A stretch of 64,000 nucleotides of DNA. Source: Flectonema sp. DT1601 (Eukaryota; Euglenozoa; Diplonemea; Diplonemida; Diplonemidae). The notes beneath the pieces are model-generated. The model made no database searches, was not told where the DNA came from, and saw only the letters and a list, made by a program, of their open reading frames with translations. This document shows, piece after piece, positions 1 through 11,610 of the stretch (its first letter is position 1; each line of letters starts with the position of its first letter). Location: positions 487,106-551,105 of the forward strand of contig OZ025854.1 in NCBI GenBank assembly GCA_964019425.1, read 5' to 3'. The translations under genes and the position numbers were made by a program.

Positions 1-900
1 AGATCGGGATTTTTTGAGTTTTTTTAAGTTTTCAAAAATAATCGTGTCATGTGCGTAGGTTTTTTTTTTTTTTGTTCGTTCTGCTTTGGGCACACACAAC
101 TGGGTAGGAAAATTATCCCTCTCTTTTTATTAGAAAAAACGAAAAAAATAAAAAAATATAAAAAATAACGTTAGAAATCCCACGTGACCGTATGTTTGTT
201 GAGGAGGCTTTATGGCAAATTAGATTTTATAGTGGATTTCATGTGACGTGTGCTGAGTGTTGTATTCGCGGTGTTGTCTTCCTGTTGCAGAAATCGTTGA
301 CAAAGACAAGGCACTTTCTTTCTTTCTTTCTTTCTTTACTACTTTAATCCATTCAAAAGATTGCTGAGTGTACCGTTGTACGCAGTGAATAAAGCTTCTT
401 GTGCCGCAGCTTGGCAGAGCGACACGCACTGCGCTCTAATTTTTTTTTTTTTTTTTTTTTTTTTTTTGTTATCCGCACAACCGTGTTTTGTTTTACGCAG
501 CGATAGGATTCATATTACGTAATTTTTTTTTTTTGCCGTATTTTTTCTTTTTTTTTCCCCTTCAAAAAAAATAATATTTATCTTAATAAAGTAATTTAAA
601 CCAGCTATAGGTTTGCACACAAAAAACAGAGATAAGCCGCTGCTTCAACCTGTCAATTCCTGCTGCCTCAATAAATCGGGTACGACTCTTTTCGGTTCTT
701 TCCTTCTTAACTTACTGTTCCACATGGAGATGCACAGATTTTTCCCTTAACGAGCTTAGTAGTCCATTGAGATTATTATTATTACTTGAATGTGAAAAAA
801 AATGATGAGGTTGTCAAAAAAAAAAAAAAAAAAAAAAATTATTAATTTAATTAATTCTGTTCCTTTCAAAAAAGGAGGGAAGGACTAACAAAGATTAATA
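1..900. other. Intergenic spacer at window start
   Basis: No credible coding region is seen. The stretch holds T and A homopolymers (for example T runs near 440-467 and an A run near 817-838) and a CTTT microsatellite at about 316-337. Short open frames here have simple-sequence composition and no recognisable domain. Confidence 0.6.
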
Positions 901-1515
901 ATGTTCGGAAAGAAGAAAACTGTTGAACAACAATGTAAAGAATCGAAGAGAGAGATGAACAGCGGAGCCAGAGACATGTCAAAGGAAATGACAAAGCTTG
1001 ACAGACAAGAGAAGGAGATGATGGCTGAAATAAAGAAATTAGCAGCAAAGGGTGATGTAGCAAGTGCAAAGGTAATTGGTAAACAAGTGGTCCAGTTGCG
1101 AGATCAAAAAAAAAGATTGACAACGATGAAGACACACATGACTGGAATGGCAGCGAAAACAACGACAATGGCAGCACAGAACAAACAACTAGAAATGATG
1201 AAGAAAACAGCTGGAATCATGGGACAAGTAAACTCTCAAATAAATGTTGGCGATGTTAACAAAATAATGCAAGACTTTGCTATGCAGAATCAACGCATGA
1301 ATATCACCGAAGACATGATGGATGACGCCCTCGACGGACTCGACGGTATGGATATCGATGATGAGACCGACAATGTCATGGGTCAAATAATTGATGAAGT
1401 TTGTGGAGACATAAATTCTACAAAAGTATCGTCAACAGCTCTTCCTTCTGGTCAATCATCCGCTAATAAGAACACAGTTTCTGATGCAGATCTCGCATCA
1501 CTAATGGCTTTATAA
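901..1515 (+). CDS. ESCRT-III subunit Vps2/CHMP2
   Basis: This 204-residue protein is an ESCRT-III subunit of the Vps2/CHMP2 type. These proteins polymerise on membranes during multivesicular body formation and cytokinesis and are disassembled by Vps4. The N-terminus MFGKKKTVEQQ, the basic helical hairpin (about residues 15-110, with LDRQEKEMMAEIKK) and the acidic helix near residues 135-165 (MMDDALDGLDGMDID) match the family, as does the length. The C-terminal DADLASLMAL resembles a MIM1 motif that binds the Vps4 MIT domain. The ATG follows a short A-rich leader. A small hairpin (1569-1591) followed by T residues lies downstream of the stop. CHMP2A and CHMP2B cannot be told apart here. Confidence 0.9.
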   Translation: MFGKKKTVEQQCKESKREMNSGARDMSKEMTKLDRQEKEMMAEIKKLAAKGDVASAKVIGKQVVQLRDQKKRLTTMKTHMTGMAAKTTTMAAQNKQLEMMKKTAGIMGQVNSQINVGDVNKIMQDFAMQNQRMNITEDMMDDALDGLDGMDIDDETDNVMGQIIDEVCGDINSTKVSSTALPSGQSSANKNTVSDADLASLMAL

Positions 1516-1712
1516 ACTGCTTCGAAACTACATTACTGCTTCTCTCAATTATATTTTTCGATCTCCTGAGGAAGGCTTACTCTGGCTTCCTTTTTTTATT
1601 AAGTAGTTGAACAGGCAAGCAATTCGTTGTATCCTTCCTAACCCGTCTGATGTTATTTTTATTACTTAGTTCGTTTCTCGCCTGGCGAACACATGCTCCA
1701 CTTTGTTATTTC

Positions 1713-1748
<36 letters not shown>

Positions 1749-1781
1749 GATTAATATCAGTTTCTACTTCCCAGGCAGTTA

Positions 1782-3698
1782 ATGTATCAGGGAGAAGAGC
1801 TGGAGTCATTTAGATTGATGGAAGATGTGGTGTCACATAATCAAGAAGAGGAGGACTTTATGAGTGATTGGCCACAGTGGAGATACGAAGATAAACAGAA
1901 TCGACTTCTGGTTTTGGGAGCTGTGTTAGGTTTCGTACTCGGACCTTTCATAGCTCTTCCTGGGGTTCTTTGTGTCGCAGGCAATCAGGCTATAAAAAAA
2001 AAACGAAAACCCTTCGATGTGTTTGTCATGGTTTACGTTTGTTATTTTCTATCAGCGATGTTTATTGCTTATTTGAATACATTTTACGTAACGCTGGCTC
2101 ACAGGGATGGTGAGGCAATTTATAACAGCAAGACTGATCGTTATGGTCCAATTATAGTTTATACTTTCTTATACACATGGTTCATCACAGTCCTAGCAGG
2201 ACACTTGAAAGCACTGTCTTCAGACGGTTATAATCCATATCCGGTTAAGTTGCATAAGATGCAAGAATTAAATTTTGATCCTCCTCTGATAGGAGTTCCT
2301 GGTGAGAGCTTAATTACTGATATTCATGCGTTGGTTAGACGGCTTTGTTTGTATTCTGAGATATGGACAGCTCCGCATATAGAATCTCATTGTGGAACTG
2401 AGACAGATGCTACTCGACTGTCAGATGTCCTACTTCGATACGATGATGACGACAGTGAAGATTGCACAGCCTCAAACAATTTCGATGAGCTCGCTTCCGA
2501 CAACATAAATTGGTATCTCCTCCTCTTCGTCAGCGCTGTAATCTCATCTATCCTCACAGCATTATTAAAAATATTCTTTTCTCATCCTCCTCCAACAGCA
2601 TCCCACAGCCACATCGCTCCAGCGGTATACTGGCTTAGCACTCTATTCTGGTGGCTGACTTATGCTTTGGTAGGTACCGTGGTATCAGCTCTTCTAACGT
2701 TATATCACAAGCAATTGGTAACGCTAATGCAATTTTCAAGTATGACTGAGGTGTTCACAAGAAATCAACGAGTTCCTCTAATAGACATGCAGAGTGCTAG
2801 GAATCTAATGCTGTGGCATGAAGCAAGAACGTATTTGATAGATGAGATCATGAGACCCACATCATTCTTAAGAGCAGTTTTCGATCCAACATGTGGTATA
2901 ATGTGCTTCGTTGGTCTACTTGCAACCGCTGTCATGCTCGTGAAACACATTTTTGAAGGTGAGAAAGTTGAAGAATTCTCAGTATTAGTAATGGCCTGTT
3001 GGATGACAAGCTTTGTATTCTTCTGGGTTGTGATTACCATTACCAGATTCATGCAACGGAATTTACAACAACACACATCACTAATTGTTAAGGAACGGCT
3101 CAAAGTCGCTAATAAACTCCTCAACATGGAACAAGATCACAAGAATGACAAGTCTCTTGATTTCACTAAAGAGGAAATAATGCATGCTGAGGATGTGGTA
3201 TTGCAATTGATTGGTCCGCAGTTTGGGATTGAAAATATGAAAAAAGATCCTGAGCTCTGGAGAGAAGCTTGTATCCATCTAAATAGAATGCACATCAAAA
3301 AACAAGATCATCTAACTGAATTGGAGTCATGCCTTCAGTGTCTGGAGTATGTTTGTTTTGCAGGAACAGCATCTGGATCGTCTTGGGAGGGTGTCGGTGA
3401 TTCATCTCGCTGTAGAATTATGGGTGTCAACTATTTGACTCCTCCTTGTGGTCCGCCTCTCTTCGTCAGACGAACACAAACATTGAGAGCTTCTCGAATA
3501 TCAAATTTCGAAAAAGAAAATCGAACGAGAGCAGAAATATACCGACGAGACAAAATAATTGAGGCGATGCTAATACAAGTCTCACATCGTTATATTAAAC
3601 CAAAGGTACTCGGTTTGGAGTTATCATCGTTACTGCACGTGGGTATGTCAATGTTGATTGTGTTCTCTACTGTTTTAATGGCATACCACACTTCATAA
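1782..3698 (+). CDS. Polytopic membrane protein of unknown function
   Basis: This 638-residue protein is not recognised. It has an acidic N-terminus (about residues 1-40) and then roughly eight hydrophobic segments, near residues 41-63, 80-103, 124-143, 245-262, 285-312, 368-388, 398-420 and 617-637. A soluble stretch of about 190 residues (425-615) lies before the last segment, which ends four residues from the C-terminus. The acidic loop near residues 220-240 contains RYDDDDSEDC. The ATG is close to two candidate acceptors (AG at 1773-1774 and 1777-1778) after a long T tract, which supports this start. The layout could suit a channel or transporter-like protein, but no family motif was found. 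Confidence 0.75.
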   Translation: MYQGEELESFRLMEDVVSHNQEEEDFMSDWPQWRYEDKQNRLLVLGAVLGFVLGPFIALPGVLCVAGNQAIKKKRKPFDVFVMVYVCYFLSAMFIAYLNTFYVTLAHRDGEAIYNSKTDRYGPIIVYTFLYTWFITVLAGHLKALSSDGYNPYPVKLHKMQELNFDPPLIGVPGESLITDIHALVRRLCLYSEIWTAPHIESHCGTETDATRLSDVLLRYDDDDSEDCTASNNFDELASDNINWYLLLFVSAVISSILTALLKIFFSHPPPTASHSHIAPAVYWLSTLFWWLTYALVGTVVSALLTLYHKQLVTLMQFSSMTEVFTRNQRVPLIDMQSARNLMLWHEARTYLIDEIMRPTSFLRAVFDPTCGIMCFVGLLATAVMLVKHIFEGEKVEEFSVLVMACWMTSFVFFWVVITITRFMQRNLQQHTSLIVKERLKVANKLLNMEQDHKNDKSLDFTKEEIMHAEDVVLQLIGPQFGIENMKKDPELWREACIHLNRMHIKKQDHLTELESCLQCLEYVCFAGTASGSSWEGVGDSSRCRIMGVNYLTPPCGPPLFVRRTQTLRASRISNFEKENRTRAEIYRRDKIIEAMLIQVSHRYIKPKVLGLELSSLLHVGMSMLIVFSTVLMAYHTS

Positions 3699-4132
3699 GT
3701 ATCTTACTGCCTTGTGCAGATTGCTTCGAACTATATTTATTATTGTTATGTTATTATTTCTTGTTTTGGTTTTTTTCTTGGAGCCCAAGCTTGTTGTATG
3801 TAGATACGTTTTATAATTATTTTTTGACCTCCCCTCTTTTTTTTTAGATCCTACCTAATACAAAATTATAAATAGCCGCCTATTTTGGTAAATACGATTC
3901 CAGTTTTGGTGAAAAACCAACTTCGAGACCCGACATGTGAGTTTTATTAATGTGATTACATAGCAACAGTAGTATTTATTTGTGTTTTAATTTTTACTCC
4001 AATTTTTTTCAGGATCCCACCAACACGGCATATTCACAGCTGTGTTATTTTCTTTTTTTTAAATACGGTAACGAATTTCTTTTTTTTTGAGGTTTTTCTC
4101 TCTCTCTCTACCTCACTAAAAAAACCGTACAT
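3699..4132. other. Intergenic spacer
   Basis: No gene is seen. A T-rich tract ending in CAG at about 4010-4012 and a CT-rich stretch at 4098-4113 could serve as splice-acceptor context for the kinase gene that follows. Confidence 0.5.
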
Positions 4133-5458
4133 ATGAATGTTTTAAAAAACATATTTCAGAAGAAGAGTAAGAAGAACGCTGAGCAACCGAAAGAAAAGCA
4201 CGATGGAAGCATACCTGATCACTTAAACAAGGAGAAAGTGACTAAGGAAGATTTCCTTCCTATTAGATTATTGGGAAAGGGTAGCTTTGCTAAAGTTGTA
4301 TTAGTGAGGAAAAAGGATGACAATAAAATATACGCAATGAAAGTCATCGTAAAAGAATCTGTTTTGGAGCATCAAAGAGTTCAAGATGTATTTACTGAAA
4401 GAGGCGTGTTGCAGAGAAGTACTCATCCGTTTTTATGCAAACTACATTGGACGTTTCAGTCTGAGCATAAATTATTCTTTATAATGGATTATTATCACGG
4501 GGGAGATTTAGATGGATACCTAAACAGGCAACCTAATAATAAATTGAAACCTTTTACTGCTCGTCTCTACGCTGCTGAGGTTCTCATGGCTTTGACTTAT
4601 CTTCATGATAATGGTATTATCTACAGAGACTTGAAGCCAGAGAATATTCTAATGGGTGCTGATGGTCATCCGTGTCTCAGTGATTTCGGTCTTTCAAAAG
4701 ATTTCGGAGCTTTTTCACTTGACGACGATGCGCGTACCGCTTCATTCGTTGGGTCTCCGTTTTATGTTGCTCCTGATGTATTGAGACAAAAGCAATACAC
4801 CTCCGCAATTGATTGGTGGTCTTTTGGAATCTTATTATTCAGAATGCTTGTATCTCGACCTCCCTTTCTTGGTAGAAGTATGAAAGAAGTATTCCACAAT
4901 ATTATGTATCAGGAACTGCGTTTTAGTCAGGTATGTTGTGACTATTAAGGTCATTTTTTTTTAAGGGGGACAAAAAAAAAAAAAAATCATAATTAATAAT
5001 CAACAGTCTAACCCTATATCTGCTGACGCTATGGACGTTATAGGAAAATTGCTTGAAAAAGATCCAAACAAGAGATTGAAGGGAGAGTCAGTGAAGAAAA
5101 ACAAATTTTGGGTATGTGAAATTTTATAGACGTCAAAGAAAGAGCTTCTTGTAATGATTTTCTCAAAATTAAAAAAAAAAAAAAAAAAACTCAGGACGGA
5201 TTAAACTGGGAAGCTGTGTACCGAAAGGAAGTCGCACCAGAAGGGTGGGTTGCACCTTCACCACTGAAACTCGATGATGATGAACCAAGTGCGCCTGCCG
5301 CTACTGGAGGAGGTGGTCCAAATAACGCAGCTAGTGCCCAAGCGATTGCTCACACCCCTGCTAACCAACTTCCACTAGGAACGAGTGAACAACAGTTATT
5401 CGATGGTTTTACGTATACAGCTGATTCTGATTTGGGTAAGAAGAAGGAACGTGAATAA
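4133..5458 (+). CDS. AGC-family serine/threonine kinase, three exons
   Basis: Exons are 4133-4930, 5007-5111 and 5195-5458, joined in phase 0 into a 388-residue protein. The catalytic domain spans about residues 43-300. It shows the glycine loop [12 protein letters not shown], the lysine of [19 protein letters not shown], and an activation loop [14 protein letters not shown]. Here the usual APE is APD. The C-terminal tail carries a turn-motif-like HTPANQ and a hydrophobic motif LFDGFTY, typical of S6K, SGK and Akt relatives that PDK1 and TOR-type kinases activate. There is no PH, PX or C1 domain, only a basic N-terminus. The spliced sequence [16 protein letters not shown] is canonical for the family and confirms the first intron. 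Confidence 0.9.
4931..5006 (+). other. Cis-spliced intron 1 of AGC kinase gene
   Basis: This 76-nt intron begins GTATGT and ends CAACAG. It is phase 0 and contains in-frame stops. Removing it restores the conserved kinase C-lobe. Confidence 0.85.
5112..5194 (+). other. Cis-spliced intron 2 of AGC kinase gene
   Basis: This 83-nt intron begins GTATGTG and ends in CTCAG after a 20-base A tract. It is phase 0 and joins KNKFW to [12 protein letters not shown], which reads as the standard end of an AGC kinase domain. Confidence 0.85.
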
Positions 5459-6466
5459 AAAAAAAAGCTTTAAGGTAGCTTTTGTGACCAAAACCCTACA
5501 GAAACGGAACAGAGTATCAGAAAAAAACTGATAAAATTCTGTAATTCAGGTGAAGGATTAAAAACAATTCTTAATATTCCAAGAAGAAGAAGTTCCTTCT
5601 TGTTGTTGACTCCCGAGTGAAGACTCTCTTAGACTAGGAAAGTTGAAAATAGAAAAACTAAAGAAACGGAGCAGCAGGTGACTTTTATTTTATTTTTTAT
5701 AATTTTATTTTATTTTTTTTTTTTTTTTTTTCGACAATGTGCTGAGTATATTGTGTTTGATGAATCATAATAAAAAAAGAGAAAAGCAAAAAAAAAAAAA
5801 AAAAAAAAACTGAAATCTATCTTGTATCCTTTACAGTCAATTCAATATATAACGCCTTCCTGTTTCGTACTCTGGAAAAGCATGATTGCTCACTGGAGAG
5901 GAAATAATTTATGTAAAAGCTAGCGTGCATGTTTTTCCCCTATTTAAAAAAAAAAAAAGAAGAAAAAAGTTTTTTTTTCCCCCCTCATTCCCTATTTCTA
6001 ATTATTATTGTGACTTCTCCCGTGCTAGAAGCTCTTTGATTGAAAACTGACATAGTAGTTAGTTTATATCAGAATCAATGGGGGATGAAAAAATGAAAAA
6101 AAAAAAAAAAAAAAGGCCTTAACAATGATGAATTTATTATTATTTTTTTTTTTTTAAAATACTGTCTTAAATGATATTGGAAACAAAAAAAAAAAAAAAA
6201 AAAAAAAAGCCTCAATTTTCGGCTAACTGTAATATTTCACTCCCATCCACCAACCCTCCCTCCTTTTTTTTTATTTTATTTTTTATTTGCCCTCCTTGTG
6301 ATTGCGATAACCTTTTAGTCAGTGATCTATGTGCCGAAACTAGTGGTACACGGATCATGTTTTTTTTTTTTTTTTTTTTTTTTTCCACCCCTCTTTTTTG
6401 AGGGTTATAATAAGATCTTGTACCACGTTGCTCATGATTCAGAAAGGCTGTATCTTTTTTTTTTTT

Positions 6467-6497
<31 letters not shown>

Positions 6498-7768
6498 TGT
6501 TGACGTTGAAAAAAAAAAAATGTGAAAAAGCCATTTCTAGATACAGACGAAAAAGGAAAGTATTTTATGCTTTTATTGTCAACCCCAGTCACCTTTTTTT
6601 TTTTTTTTTTTTTTTTTTTTCCCTCGCGATTCGTTGTTTAAATAAGAAACATCGACAATTGTAGCATTATTTTCCAATAAGATAATGACTCATTTTGCTC
6701 CGAGAATCTGATTTATTGTCAACAAAAATTCTTCTTGCATATCAATGCACATTGTGCTGGGCACTTCCTCTCTTCACGTTTTCCCTCAAATCCCTCATCT
6801 GGCCAAAAAAAAAAAAAAAAAATTATTAAATAAAGAGAAACCAAAAAAAAGTGGGGGAAAAAAAAAGAAAAATACAAAAAAAAAAAAGTAACTGTACAGC
6901 AAAAAAAAAAAAAAAAAGGGGGAAAAATTAATGAACGAGGGCGGGGGAGAGTGCCCAATACAGAGTAATACTTATCTTAATGCGCGTTAGTCAGGAAGCG
7001 TTATCTGCGTCGTTATCTGCAACTCATTTTGGCAAACAGGTAGATGTACGCAAATGAACTTTATGCGTATCAAAGAAAGTTAGCAGTGAGAAAGTTAGAG
7101 TGAAAAATGAACACTTCTTTTCGTTATCATTAGGACCAGCAAACCGAGAAATGGCGACTTTTCTTCCCACAGAAAACACATTCACTTTCAGTTGCTTTGG
7201 TAAACGAGAGTGAGATGTGCTCGATATCGATTCCGGTGTCACTCACTCATTCTTATGTTTTTTGTTGTCTTCGCTCATATTTTATAATTTTTTTTAAAAA
7301 AAAATTTTTTTTTTTCCACCGACAAAGTCGGAAAAGAAGAAACTATTTCAGATTAAGAGCCTTATTATGGTCATGAAATGTTAATCTATTTTCCCCATGT
7401 GATCCAGTAATACTGTCTGCGATCAAACAAAAAAAATATATATATAAATGCTTATCTGAATAGTTTCTTAGCATCCCTCACCCCCTCAACCCCCCTAACT
7501 AATTTTATTGCTTTCGAGATCGTGTCGTGTTTATATTCGAGTAATGTATGAATTCAAAAAAAAAAAAAAAAAAGATTTGCAATCCCTGGCAACCCTTTCC
7601 CCCAAAGTCTTTATTAGTGAAACATTTATGTTGAAGAAATGTAATCAGTAATAAGTATTACTAAAAGGGAGGGGGAGGGAGTTGTGTTTTACGTGATTTA
7701 ATTATTATATAGTATTTCCTTCCCCACCATAGTATCGGTGTTTTAAAAAAAAAAAAAAAAAAAAAAAA
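5459..7768. other. Long intergenic spacer, homopolymer-rich
   Basis: No conserved coding sequence is visible across 2.3 kb. A 7-bp perfect hairpin (AAAAGCT/AGCTTTT, 5463-5483) sits five bases after the kinase stop, and another 6-bp hairpin is at 5587-5601. T and A runs of 15 to 25 bases recur throughout. A CCGAC/GTCGG hairpin is at 7319-7331. Open frames here encode mostly Phe or Lys runs. Confidence 0.6.
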
Positions 7769-10700
7769 ATGAAGAAAAGGTATTCAATATTTGGCAGCCG
7801 ACATACCAGAGAACAAGTAATATTGTTATTGATGATATTCACATTGGCAACAGTGTGGGGTACAATGAGAGATAGCGTCCGAGTACAAAAAGACATGCAA
7901 ATAATTTTATCAAAAAACATTGATTCGACAACAGTAGGATTAATCCAGGAAGCTTATCCTCAGGCTAACATTGTTAGAAGTACCCTCTTTGGAGACGATT
8001 CGAATTTTATAACCATACCGGTTAATAAAAATAAACTTCCATCAGCAAAAGAAACTTTTTCAAGACAACTTTTCATCAAATTCTGGAGAGATGACTCGAC
8101 AATAGCAGAAGTACGAAAATCACTACGAAGCTGTAAAAGTGTTTTTTGTCCTTTTTTGATTGGAAGTTGCTGTGAAAGCAATGTGTGTGATCAGAATTTC
8201 GCTGCTTTATTAGTATCAAACGCATGGGTACCATCAGCATTAAGATTTTCAGAGACTAAGCTGTGCTCTAACACGTCAGATAATGCTGATGTTCACATTC
8301 ACGTTGGAGTATTGAATAAGAATTTATACGTAATGTCAAAACCGATTTCCGATTCAACTGACTTATTCACAATGAAACACTCTGGTTATAGTATTGTTTA
8401 CTGTACGTCAACAGTAACGAATTGGGGATGCGCTGCGTTGTTTCTTCAAAAGATTCAAAATCTCAAAAAAGAACTTGACGGTTTTGAGAGAATTATTTTT
8501 ACTGAAGAACCCAACTTCAAAATTCTTCAAAGAGACATAACCCAAAATGATCCTTTTGGGTGTCTTTCTTATACGTCAGATGCAGTTGTTCCTGTTCAGT
8601 ATAACAGAAATAAACAAAGCTCTCTACCTCACATTTTAATGGCCAAGGCTTTTCTTAATGAAGTTCCACCTTCATTCGATATTTCATGGTATCATACAAC
8701 TGGTGGAGCAGTTCAATTATTGTCATTACTGAGGGGTAGCAATCAGTTTTACAAGAGGTTTCGTGATGTTCTTCGGGTTGTAGGATCACAACACTTTTTA
8801 ACGGTACTGCAATATGCTTTGGGAAATGATCAGAAAAGACTTGGAGATGGATGTGATAGAAATATGGGAACACCGTTTTCTGAAATACTACAAAATATTG
8901 ACGAGCCTTACATGGTAAAACAACGTAACGGTTCGATGTTTGTCCGCAAACAAAATTCAAAACAAACACGGCCGTTGATAGTTCTTAAATCTGCCACATC
9001 CCAGTCAGTGAATATCCTTCTCAACGAAGGTTACAGTGTTTATTTCTCAACAACAACAGAAGAAAATGGTCACATAAAATTTATTCTTAATCCAGAAGAA
9101 AATCTTCTACCCTGCACCGTATTTCTCCAAGGACATGTGATTGACACTTATTATCAAAGAACTACTCCGAATTTAGAAAGTTTCCTCGATGATCTTGATA
9201 GGTCGATAGCATGTTGTATTTTTTCAAAAAGATATGTTGCTTTGGGTAAAAATGTCTTTTCTTCATTATGGAAAAAATATACATTGGGTCTTCCTGAATG
9301 GTGGAATACACATGTTGGAGATGTTAAAAAGATGGATACTTCAAAAAGCGTATTGTCACTTGATTCTGGAGGACAATTTGTAATCCCAAGTGAACTTCTA
9401 CAACACTCACAAGTCAGGGAGACCATACTTAAAATAAATTCATTGCCGCGATCTGTATTTAATAATGACGGTATTGATTACCCGCTTGCAACACCACCGA
9501 CAACAACACCAACTAGCAGTCTTGAAGAATTATTATTGTTTACGTGGCATTTTATTTTTGGAGAAGACCAAATATCAAAACAACAGCAATGTAAGGAACG
9601 CTCAATTAACTTACAATTCGAAACGAGAGGACTCAGGGGTATAGTAAAACACAACAAAAAAGGAGCCTGGACAGAAAATACTAAAGACTGGAATCAAGGC
9701 ATACTCGTAGTCTTATCTGGTGATGCAAAACACCGTTATGAATGTGTCGCTCATATGCAGAGAAAAAAGATAAATGTCTGGGTTTCTCTTCATTATAGCA
9801 CCTGCAGTAATTACAAACTAAACAGCCCGGCTACTAGGATTCCATGCAGAGAAATATACGGCTACTACGCGTACTTGTCTGACCCTGAAAGGCCATCAGC
9901 TGATTATATCATACTGTCACATGCTCATGTTAGATCATGGCATCAACCGTTTTATTTATCACAAGCTATTAGTCATGCTCTTCCTGAAGTAAAGCGGAGT
10001 CAAAGATACACGACTATGACACATCGTTGGAACGTAAAAGTATGGACTGATGGAGCAGAAGAAGTAGCAGATGAATACAACAATCTCATATCTGACCTTC
10101 CAGAAGCAGTAAAAATGAAAAAGAAATTGGTGATGCACTACTGTTGTGCTCAGGGAATTGTTCCTTACAATAGTATCCGTGGGGTACCGTTGTCTGTATT
10201 CACGAGGATTTTTGAATCTGTTTCAAGGAATTTATTATACAGTTCAGGATGGTATCTCGAGAAGGTTTTAACTCATTCTCTTGGTGATGATAAAGCGATT
10301 GAACTAATTCCATTAAAAACGGATTTATCACCGCAAATGAACCGTGACACATACACCTATCCAAACAATCATTCTGGAACCATCTGGCGTGATGGAACGA
10401 TTGTTCCTCAGCCTTTGAGTGAACCAATCCAACTATTGGTTGTAATCGGTAAGTATGATCCAATGCAAAATAAGACTTCAGAATTTACATTATGGGTACC
10501 CTCTGAGATGTGTACAGCTTCTAATGCTTGCAATACTTCGTGGGGTTACATTTCATACTTGTCTGATATACATAGACCTGAAGCTGATTTAGTAATTTTC
10601 GTACCAACATTGCAAGACTTAGAAATCGTCAAACATAGAATAAATGCCGCTACTGAATGCTTAGTCAACAGACCTGGAAGTAATTATGCACCACTGCTTG

Positions 10701-11011
10701 GTTATGGAAAAAGGCTTGAGCGTGATTCTCATCGGAAAGTCGTTCTTGAATGGAATGATCAATTTAGTGATTTGGAATATGTTCTCCACGCTGGTTCTGA
10801 GATCGTTTCGTATGAGAATTTAATTTTTATCGTTTCATATAATTCTCTAACTCAGAATTTAGCGTACTGGACTTATTATCTTAGGGTGTGGAGGATGGTG
10901 AGGGAAGGATCACCCAAAATTGAACAGCTACTCAGTCACTTTTGGCATATTCTATTCACTTGGGAGGAAAATTTTTCCTTAACAGTTGCTTGTTGGAACT
11001 ATCCTTTTTAA
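7769..11011 (+). CDS. Large type II membrane protein with DUF3431-like modules
   Basis: This 1080-residue protein starts with a short basic N-terminus and one hydrophobic segment (about residues 16-32), so it looks like a signal-anchored protein facing the ER/Golgi lumen or the cell exterior. The rest is cysteine-containing globular sequence. At least two related blocks are seen. One near residues 650-735 has PCREIYGYYAYLSDPERP followed by ADYIILSHAHVRSWH. The other, near 905-960, has WGYISYLSDIHRPEADLVIF. A third, near 400-480, has TVFLQGHVIDTYY. The pattern of Y-x-Y-L-S-D, an Asp-rich strand and His resembles DUF3431, a fungal and protist family often near glycosyltransferases. The ATG follows a 24-base A tract directly. 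The function is unknown. Confidence 0.7.
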   Translation: MKKRYSIFGSRHTREQVILLLMIFTLATVWGTMRDSVRVQKDMQIILSKNIDSTTVGLIQEAYPQANIVRSTLFGDDSNFITIPVNKNKLPSAKETFSRQLFIKFWRDDSTIAEVRKSLRSCKSVFCPFLIGSCCESNVCDQNFAALLVSNAWVPSALRFSETKLCSNTSDNADVHIHVGVLNKNLYVMSKPISDSTDLFTMKHSGYSIVYCTSTVTNWGCAALFLQKIQNLKKELDGFERIIFTEEPNFKILQRDITQNDPFGCLSYTSDAVVPVQYNRNKQSSLPHILMAKAFLNEVPPSFDISWYHTTGGAVQLLSLLRGSNQFYKRFRDVLRVVGSQHFLTVLQYALGNDQKRLGDGCDRNMGTPFSEILQNIDEPYMVKQRNGSMFVRKQNSKQTRPLIVLKSATSQSVNILLNEGYSVYFSTTTEENGHIKFILNPEENLLPCTVFLQGHVIDTYYQRTTPNLESFLDDLDRSIACCIFSKRYVALGKNVFSSLWKKYTLGLPEWWNTHVGDVKKMDTSKSVLSLDSGGQFVIPSELLQHSQVRETILKINSLPRSVFNNDGIDYPLATPPTTTPTSSLEELLLFTWHFIFGEDQISKQQQCKERSINLQFETRGLRGIVKHNKKGAWTENTKDWNQGILVVLSGDAKHRYECVAHMQRKKINVWVSLHYSTCSNYKLNSPATRIPCREIYGYYAYLSDPERPSADYIILSHAHVRSWHQPFYLSQAISHALPEVKRSQRYTTMTHRWNVKVWTDGAEEVADEYNNLISDLPEAVKMKKKLVMHYCCAQGIVPYNSIRGVPLSVFTRIFESVSRNLLYSSGWYLEKVLTHSLGDDKAIELIPLKTDLSPQMNRDTYTYPNNHSGTIWRDGTIVPQPLSEPIQLLVVIGKYDPMQNKTSEFTLWVPSEMCTASNACNTSWGYISYLSDIHRPEADLVIFVPTLQDLEIVKHRINAATECLVNRPGSNYAPLLGYGKRLERDSHRKVVLEWNDQFSDLEYVLHAGSEIVSYENLIFIVSYNSLTQNLAYWTYYLRVWRMVREGSPKIEQLLSHFWHILFTWEENFSLTVACWNYPF

Positions 11012-11610
11012 TAAAAAAATTGATATTTCTCTCTCTCTTTTTTTTTTTTTTTTTTTTTCATCTCGAAGACATGTTTTACGAGCGAAAGAGAATAGTGTCA
11101 GCGTAGCGTTAACACCCTTTGCTTTATATAGGATAGTTTCCTGTTGCGCACAAACAAAAACAAAGTGTGAGAATTATACGCTAACAATTAATACTAAAAT
11201 ATTGATTTGATGAAAATCAGATTGCGTCTGATTTTCGCGTGGGTGAAATTTTTTTATCTCGGTTTCTTTTGTTGTCCTGTGAGATCGATAGTTATTAATA
11301 TTAACTGACATTAATGTAGTGTTTATATATTTTTAAATTTGTTAATTCTATCTGCCGAACGTCGTTGGTGTGTTGAAAGTCATGTTATTTTCAATATTAT
11401 TATTTTATCTGTATTCTATCTATCTACTTTAATAGTTGTTTTTTTGAGTCTCTTATTACTATATTCAAAGGTTTACGTTTTGACTCAATTTTTTTTTTTT
11501 TTTTTTTAATCAAATAAATACGATCTCTCTGTTGCTTCGGTAATTTTTTTTTTCTTTTCCTTTTTATTAAGAAAGTTACGTGTCGTATGATATTCATGAC
11601 GTAGTTTCAC
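11012..11610. other. Intergenic spacer with perfect hairpin
   Basis: No gene is seen. A perfect hairpin with 10-bp arms (GAAAATCAGA/TCTGATTTTC) and a 5-base loop lies at 11212-11236, about 200 nt after the stop of the preceding gene. Confidence 0.6.
11212..11236. repeat. Perfect hairpin, 10-bp arms
   Basis: GAAAATCAGA and TCTGATTTTC flank TTGCG, 201 nt after the stop of the 1080-residue membrane protein. Confidence 0.8.

Noticed and set aside
5459-7768. Several short open frames with Phe or Lys runs
   Set aside because: They are coded by T and A homopolymers and have no conserved segment.
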